Part shown: one piece after another, positions 7,214 through 11,116 of the stretch
How the letters are laid out: every line of letters begins with the position of its first letter
Position numbering within the stretch: the first letter of the stretch is position 1
Assembly (NCBI GenBank): GCA_036512955.1
Contig: DATBZX010000010.1
Location: 1 to 11,116 of the forward strand
Direction: 5' to 3'
Origin: DASRAA01 sp036512955
GTDB lineage: Bacteria; Acidobacteriota; Terriglobia; Terriglobales; Acidobacteriaceae
Length of the DNA: 11,116 nt
Program-made: the position numbers and the translations under genes
The notes under the pieces: generated by a model
Databases searched by the model: none
What the model saw: the letters and a program-made list of their open reading frames with translations, nothing else
What the model was told of the DNA's origin: nothing

Positions 7214-7699
7214 CTATAGTTTGTTGAGGTAGTCCACGATCTCTGGATTCGTCCAGTCCGTCGCGCCGATGAACTTGCGACGAATGACTCCGTTATTGTC
7301 GATGATGTACGTTTCCGGAAATTTGAACGTGCCATACAGGGCGTTGGCCGACTGTCTGGCGTCGCGAACCACCATGAGATCGACACTGTGGTCGCGGACG
7401 AACTGCTTGACGGCATTCTCATCGGCGTCTTCGCTGACCGCAAGTATGGTTACCTTGTTACCCAGCTTCTTTTGTAACTCGACCAGAGACGGCATCTCCT
7501 CAACACACGGAGCACACCACGTTGCCCAGAAGTTGAGCACAACTGGCTTGCCCCGCAACTGACTGAGCGTAACCGTGCGTTGTGAATCCGTAAGCGTGAA
7601 ATCGGGAGCGGTTTCTCCAATGCGCGGCGGACGGCCGCCATTACAAGCGGACAACACAACAAAACAGACGAGGGCTAGGACCAAGGGCAAGCGCTTCAC
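7214..7699 (-). CDS. TlpA/ResA-like thioredoxin-fold lipoprotein
   Basis: The start is taken as GTG at 7699 (161 residues) because it puts a classic lipoprotein signal at the N terminus: MKRLP, a hydrophobic core, and the lipobox LSAC with Cys19. In-frame ATGs further upstream (7747, 7810) would add a polar stretch and run into the divergent glycosyltransferase gene. The mature part is a redoxin domain: IGETAPDFTLTD near 27-38, FWATWCAPC with the active-site cysteines at 62 and 65, then a conserved cis-proline segment KFPETYIID. Such proteins are anchored outside the cytoplasmic membrane and reduce disulfides, typically for cytochrome c maturation or to keep extracytoplasmic thiols reduced. 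No cytochrome c biogenesis gene is adjacent, so the client is unknown. The length fits the family. No strong ribosome site is visible; a TATTAT motif directly upstream raises the possibility of a leaderless message. Confidence 0.88.
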   Translation of the reverse strand: MKRLPLVLALVCFVVLSACNGGRPPRIGETAPDFTLTDSQRTVTLSQLRGKPVVLNFWATWCAPCVEEMPSLVELQKKLGNKVTILAVSEDADENAVKQFVRDHSVDLMVVRDARQSANALYGTFKFPETYIIDNNGVIRRKFIGATDWTNPEIVDYLNKL

Positions 7700-7704
7700 G
7701 CTTC

Positions 7705-7710
7705 TATAAT
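7705..7710 (+). promoter_or_regulatory. Possible -10 box for the glycosyltransferase-pterin gene set
   Basis: TATAAT is a perfect -10 match in the 46-base gap between the divergent thioredoxin and glycosyltransferase genes. No convincing -35 box lies 16-18 bases upstream. The reverse strand reads ATTATA here, so the same AT patch may serve the thioredoxin gene. Confidence 0.35.
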
Positions 7711-7745
7711 AACGGAGAGGCCCGACAGTTCGTATCGCCCAGCCC

Positions 7746-8861
7746 ATGAGCGTTTTGCCAGAACAACCCGAAGTCTCAGTCATCGTACCGGCACGCAACG
7801 AAGAAGCCAACCTGGCGGATTGCCTACGCTCGCTCGTCGGACAACCCGGCCTGAGCTACGAGATCATTTTGGTGGACGATCACTCGAGCGATCGCACCCG
7901 CGAAATCGCCAATGGGTTTCCTGTCCGGGTCATCAACGCCGATCCGCTTCCGGAGGGATGGAGCGGGAAATGCAACGCCTGCTGGAGCGGCGCCAAAGTC
8001 GCAAGAGGGAAGTGGCTGCTATTCACCGACGCCGACACGAAGCACAGCCGCGAATCCATTGCCCAGGGCTTGCGGGAGGCCGAAGCGGCGGACGCGGCAC
8101 TGCTCTCGTACTCCCCGAAGCAGGAGGTGCACAGCTTCGCCGAGCGCGCTCTCATGCCGGTGATCTTCGCGGAACTGGCAAACACCTATCGACCGAGAGA
8201 CGTAAGTGACCCGAAATCGCCAGCAGCGGCGGCCAACGGACAGTACCTGCTCATCCGACGTGACGCGTATGACACAATCGGCGGGCACGCCGCAGTAGCT
8301 CAAGCAATCCTTGAGGATGTCGAATTGGCAAAGCGGGTGAAGCGCGCGGGATTCAAGCTACAGTTCCGTTTGTCGGACGCGGTCAGCACGCGCATGTATC
8401 GCAACTTCGCTCAGATGTGGGAAGGATGGACCAAAAACCTAGCACTGTTGTTTCCCAATGCGCGTGGTGTGGCGTTAAGGCGGGCGATTGAGTTTCTGCT
8501 GATCGTCGCAGCTGTTCTGGCGATGCTGAATGCCGTGTTTATTGAACGCGACCGGATGGGTGTACTGTTGAACGCGGCATTTGCCATCGTCATGATGAGT
8601 TTCTTCTACCGTCGAATTCGACGGGCGCATTTTGACTGGCTATCAAATATCCTCGCGATCCTCGGCCTTCCACTTTTCACGGTACTTTTGCTTAATTCGT
8701 ACATCTGTCATAGAAGAGGATCGGTTCGCTGGAAAGGCCGTCAGTATGGCACGACGGGCGATTCGCGAACCTCGAGCATTGGCCGCCCTGACATGGTTGG
8801 TGATGCGGCTCCTGTCACCGAGACCGTTATCACTGACCGGAAATCCGAACAGCCGCTATAG
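7746..8861 (+). CDS. Family 2 glycosyltransferase with C-terminal membrane segments
   Basis: This 371-residue protein has an N-terminal GT-A domain: VSVIVPARNEE at 10-20, the nucleotide-binding ILVDDHSSDRT at 41-51, the DXD metal site DAD at 95-97, and the ED motif at 190-191 as likely catalytic base. GWTKN follows at 227-231. Three hydrophobic stretches at about 248-266, 274-288 and 300-320 place the C terminus in the membrane; a polar tail of about 40 residues ends the protein. The architecture resembles HpnB and carotenoid glucosyltransferases (CruC type), which glycosylate lipids at the cytoplasmic face. The acceptor is not readable from the sequence. The stop lies 11 bases before the first PTPS gene, so the genes are very likely cotranscribed. 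No clear ribosome site precedes the ATG at 7746. Family assignment is sure; substrate is open. Confidence 0.88.
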   Translation: MSVLPEQPEVSVIVPARNEEANLADCLRSLVGQPGLSYEIILVDDHSSDRTREIANGFPVRVINADPLPEGWSGKCNACWSGAKVARGKWLLFTDADTKHSRESIAQGLREAEAADAALLSYSPKQEVHSFAERALMPVIFAELANTYRPRDVSDPKSPAAAANGQYLLIRRDAYDTIGGHAAVAQAILEDVELAKRVKRAGFKLQFRLSDAVSTRMYRNFAQMWEGWTKNLALLFPNARGVALRRAIEFLLIVAAVLAMLNAVFIERDRMGVLLNAAFAIVMMSFFYRRIRRAHFDWLSNILAILGLPLFTVLLLNSYICHRRGSVRWKGRQYGTTGDSRTSSIGRPDMVGDAAPVTETVITDRKSEQPL

Positions 8862-8864
8862 TTC

Positions 8865-8870
8865 AGGAGA
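8865..8870 (+). promoter_or_regulatory. Ribosome binding site of the first PTPS gene
   Basis: AGGAGA two bases before the ATG at 8873. The site begins only three bases beyond the stop codon of the glycosyltransferase gene, consistent with one operon. Confidence 0.6.
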
Positions 8871-8872
8871 AC

Positions 8873-9283
8873 ATGATCTATCTAACGCGCAAGTGTGAGT
8901 TTTCGGCGTCGCACTATTACCACAACCCAGATTGGTCTGACGAGCAGAACCGCCGCGTCTTCGGCAAATGCGCCAACCTCAATGGGCACGGCCATAACTA
9001 CACGCTGGAAGTCACGGTGAAAGGCGACGTCGACCCCGTCACGGGATTCGTCGTCGATCTCAAAGAGTTAAAGGACATATTGAACCGCGAAGTGGTGGAA
9101 GCCATGGACCACCGCCATCTCAATAAAGAAGTGCCCGAGTTCGCCAGCAAGGTTCCTACCACCGAAAATGTCGCGATTGCGATCTGGCAGCGCCTTAACG
9201 ACAAGCTGCATGTGGCGAAATTGCATCGCGTGCGACTCTACGAGATGCCCGATCTATTCGTTGATTTCTACGGAGAAGCATGA
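8873..9283 (+). CDS. 6-pyruvoyltetrahydropterin synthase family protein, copy 1
   Basis: This 136-residue protein would convert 7,8-dihydroneopterin triphosphate, the FolE product, to 6-pyruvoyltetrahydropterin, or to 6-carboxytetrahydropterin if it works as QueD. The zinc ligands are visible: His14 in FSASH, and His39 and His41 in NGHGHNY. The catalytic triad is Cys33 in FGKC, and Asp79-His80 in MDHRHLN. PTTENVA and Glu124 in LYEMPD complete the pterin site. The spacing C-x5-HGHNY and the GKC context resemble animal PTPS; the short E. coli QueD has C-x3-HGH and about 120 residues. Catalytic Cys is retained, unlike PTPS-III enzymes of folate bypass, which use Glu there. The gene overlaps copy 2 by four bases (ATGA) and follows the glycosyltransferase by 11. 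It is cytoplasmic and probably a homohexamer, or a mixed one with copy 2. Confidence 0.92.
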   Translation: MIYLTRKCEFSASHYYHNPDWSDEQNRRVFGKCANLNGHGHNYTLEVTVKGDVDPVTGFVVDLKELKDILNREVVEAMDHRHLNKEVPEFASKVPTTENVAIAIWQRLNDKLHVAKLHRVRLYEMPDLFVDFYGEA

Positions 9284-9702
9284 AGGCCTACCTGACACGG
9301 CGTTACATCTTTTCGGCCTCACATCGCTTACATGCCGACACGCTCTCGGTCGAGCAGAACCGCATGACCTATGGCAAGTGCAACAATCCCCATGGGCACG
9401 GCCACAACTACTCGCTCGAGGTAACCGTCGGCGGTCAGGTCAATGACGAAACTGGAATGGTCTGCAACTTGGTGGACCTCGATGAAGCAGTTCGGCAAGC
9501 CGTGCTCGATCGTTTTGATCATCAAAATCTCAACACATTAACGGATTTCGCGGCTCTGGTGCCTACCACGGAGAATCTCACCGAGGTCATCCACAACATT
9601 TTGAAACAATGTTTTCCCTCGGCTCATCTTGAAAGGGTGCGCATCGAAGAAACTCTGAAGAACAGTTTCGAGTACTCTGATGGCGCGGAATTGCGTCACT
9701 GA
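9280..9702 (+). CDS. 6-pyruvoyltetrahydropterin synthase family protein, copy 2
   Basis: This 140-residue paralogue of the preceding gene starts inside its stop codon (ATGA overlap) with GGAGAAG (9272-9278) just upstream, so translation is probably coupled. All key residues are present: zinc ligands His15, His40 and His42, catalytic Cys34 in YGKCNNP, Asp80-His81 in FDHQNLN, PTTENLT, and Glu124. The segment GKCNNPHGHGHNY is strikingly like animal PTPS. The two copies share the motifs and roughly half of their residues by eye; they differ in the segment after FSASH and in the C-terminal tail, where this one ends in an acidic and polar extension. It may form a heteromer with copy 1 or act on a different pterin. 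A strict QueD role is possible, but no QueC or QueE is nearby. FolE follows 29 bases later. Confidence 0.92.
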   Translation: MKAYLTRRYIFSASHRLHADTLSVEQNRMTYGKCNNPHGHGHNYSLEVTVGGQVNDETGMVCNLVDLDEAVRQAVLDRFDHQNLNTLTDFAALVPTTENLTEVIHNILKQCFPSAHLERVRIEETLKNSFEYSDGAELRH

Positions 9703-9731
9703 CTTATGCCGCGAAGCATCATGGGAGAGCA

Positions 9732-10334
9732 ATGAAAGACCTCATGGAAACTCAAACGACTCTCACTAGCGCAAGTCTGGAAGATCTGACGAGGGAGTTG
9801 CTGGTTCGCCTTGGTGAAGATCCCCAGCGCGAAGGCCTGGTGAAGACTCCGGAGCGGTTTGCCAAGGCAATTCAATATCTCACCAAGGGTTACAACGAAG
9901 ACCCCGCGGAAGTGCTGAACGGAGCTCTCTTCACGGTCGATTACGACGAGATGGTGATCGTGAAGGATATCGAGATGTTCAGCCTCTGCGAGCACCACAT
10001 GCTGCCCTTTTTCGGAAAGGTACACATCGCCTATATTCCGAAGGGAAAGGTGCTCGGGCTGAGCAAGTTGCCCCGCCTTGTGGAAGTTTTCGCCCGCCGC
10101 CTCCAGGTACAGGAACGACTCACCGTGGAGATTGCGGAAGCTATCCAGCATGCGGTCCAGCCCTTGGGTGTCGGCGTAGTCATTGAAGCGCGCCACTTGT
10201 GCATGATGATGCGCGGAGTCGAGAAGCAACACTCCGCGACGGTCACATCCTCGATGATCGGCGCCTTCCGCGCGCAACAGACTCGCCAGGAATTTCTTGC
10301 GCTCATCCGCGAGAAGAGCAACAACGGGTTCTAG
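9732..10334 (+). CDS. folE: GTP cyclohydrolase I
   Basis: FolE opens GTP and forms 7,8-dihydroneopterin triphosphate, the entry step for folate, tetrahydrobiopterin and queuosine. The 200-residue protein has the expected order: a variable N-terminal helix, REGLVKTPERFAKA at about 33-46, SLCEHHMLPF at 84-93, GLSKLPRLVE at 109-118, QERLT at 127-131, and EARHLCMMMRGV at 152-163. Zinc ligands are Cys86, His89 and Cys157, so this is the zinc-dependent type IA form. The start at 9732 has GGAGAG only two bases upstream; an in-frame ATG at 9744 is an alternative that removes four residues. It lies directly after the two PTPS genes and two bases before the dehydrogenase gene, so substrate supply to the PTPS enzymes is its obvious role. 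Confidence 0.97.
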   Translation: MKDLMETQTTLTSASLEDLTRELLVRLGEDPQREGLVKTPERFAKAIQYLTKGYNEDPAEVLNGALFTVDYDEMVIVKDIEMFSLCEHHMLPFFGKVHIAYIPKGKVLGLSKLPRLVEVFARRLQVQERLTVEIAEAIQHAVQPLGVGVVIEARHLCMMMRGVEKQHSATVTSSMIGAFRAQQTRQEFLALIREKSNNGF

Positions 10335-10336
10335 CG

Positions 10337-11116
10337 ATGACTGCCAAGAAGCGGCGGTCCACTCCCATAGTGAAGACAGATCCGCAGCCAGCGGTAGCGG
10401 AAGCTGCGCCGTACGGCGGCCGACTGTCAGGAAAGGTGGCCGTAATCACTGGTGGAAATCGAGGTATTGGCCTCGCCATTGCTCGTGCTCTGGTTGCCGA
10501 AGGGTGCAGCGTACTGATTACCGGCCGCGACCGAGCCGCGTTGAAGAGTGCGAAAGCAGAGTTGTCCACTATGGCATCGGAGCTTAGCCCCCGCCCTGAA
10601 GTGTTTGCTGAGCGCTGTGAAGTCCAAAATACGGCTTCGGTCGCCGCCGTGTTCTCGAAGGTGAAGAAGCGCTGGGGCCGCCTCGACATCCTCATCAACA
10701 ACGCCGGGATCTCGCAAGCCAGGTTCTCGGTGGAGGATACTCCGGTCGAGTTGTGGCGGTCGGTGATTGACATTAACCTTACCGGGACGTTCCTGGTTTC
10801 ACGCGCGGGTGTTCCGCTGATGTCGAGAGGGTCTACGATTGTCAACACGTTGTCGATCGCCGCGAAGACGACCTTCACCCAATTCTCGGCCTATAACGCG
10901 TCGAAGCACGGAGCCCTCGGTTTCACACAGACGTTGCGCGAAGAGCTCATTCCGAAGTGCATCCGAGTCATGGCACTGATGCCGGGGGCTACCGATACGG
11001 CCATCTGGGAGCAATTCTGGCCCGATGCTCCGCGCCAGAAGATGGTCGAGCCTGCAAGCGTGGCGGCGGCTGTTTTGTACGCCGTCCTACTTCCGCCAGG
11101 CGCGAACCTGTCGGAG
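10337..11116 (+). CDS. Short-chain dehydrogenase/reductase, 3' end outside window
   Basis: The frame is open from the ATG at 10337, two bases after the folE stop, to the window edge; 260 residues are visible. It is a classical SDR: cofactor motif TGGNRGIG at 38-45, NNAG at 121-124, catalytic Ser173, and YNASK with Tyr186 and Lys190, then PGATDT. A loop residue pattern favouring NADPH (GRDR at 62-65) follows the second strand. About 30 residues before the domain form a Lys/Arg/Pro/Ala-rich tail unusual for SDRs. General annotation would be 3-oxoacyl-ACP reductase-like, but the position after FolE and PTPS suggests a pterin reductase: sepiapterin reductase and the monapterin enzyme FolM are SDRs. 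The sequence alone does not prove the substrate. No ribosome site is evident; coupling to folE is likely. Confidence 0.9.
   Translation, partial: MTAKKRRSTPIVKTDPQPAVAEAAPYGGRLSGKVAVITGGNRGIGLAIARALVAEGCSVLITGRDRAALKSAKAELSTMASELSPRPEVFAERCEVQNTASVAAVFSKVKKRWGRLDILINNAGISQARFSVEDTPVELWRSVIDINLTGTFLVSRAGVPLMSRGSTIVNTLSIAAKTTFTQFSAYNASKHGALGFTQTLREELIPKCIRVMALMPGATDTAIWEQFWPDAPRQKMVEPASVAAAVLYAVLLPPGANLSE

Noticed and set aside
7042..7443. 133-codon open frame on the minus strand, partly in the non-coding gap
   Set aside because: It overlaps the thioredoxin gene out of frame, is Ser/Arg-rich and has no family features.
9696..10277. 193-codon open frame opposite folE
   Set aside because: It mirrors the conserved folE coding sequence on the other strand and has no independent support.

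Overview
The window looks like chromosomal DNA of a free-living bacterium with moderately high GC. Gene content and protein style suggest an acidobacterium: a Tat-exported sugar-isomerase-like TIM barrel, a copper ATPase with YHS and heavy-metal-binding modules, and a GC-rich dispersed-looking intergenic element. This assignment is inferred from style only; no rRNA or marker gene is present. No mobile element, tRNA, rRNA or CRISPR array was found.

Layout, left to right. (1) Positions 1-906 hold the 3' part of a coiled-coil/pentapeptide-repeat protein cut by the window edge. (2) 1083-1751 encodes a YhhN-type membrane protein (lysoplasmalogenase family). It converges on (3) a Tat-signal sugar phosphate isomerase/epimerase-like protein on the minus strand (start taken at 2724). 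(4) 2725-3265 has no convincing protein gene but carries a good sigma70-like promoter, a GC hairpin with a T-tract and a strong bidirectional terminator, so a small RNA is possible. (5) A divergent metal pair follows: a 75-residue HMA-fold protein without the CXXC motif (minus) and a 981-residue CopA-type Cu(I) ATPase (plus). The ATPase has three YHS and two heavy-metal-binding modules at its N terminus. (6) About 650 bases (6568-7213) are non-coding and contain a degenerate repeat array. (7) A TlpA/ResA-like thioredoxin lipoprotein (minus) is divergent from (8) a tightly packed plus-strand set: family 2 glycosyltransferase, two tandem 6-pyruvoyltetrahydropterin synthase paralogues, GTP cyclohydrolase I and a short-chain dehydrogenase running off the right edge.

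The most interesting part is the last set. FolE makes dihydroneopterin triphosphate from GTP. The PTPS enzymes can turn this into 6-pyruvoyltetrahydropterin, and an SDR of the sepiapterin-reductase type would finish tetrahydrobiopterin. Both PTPS copies resemble the animal-type enzyme around the catalytic cysteine more than the short bacterial QueD, and both keep the Cys-Asp-His triad. The window may therefore hold a bacterial tetrahydropterin operon, possibly coupled to glycosylation. The copper pair forms a second functional unit, for Cu(I) export.
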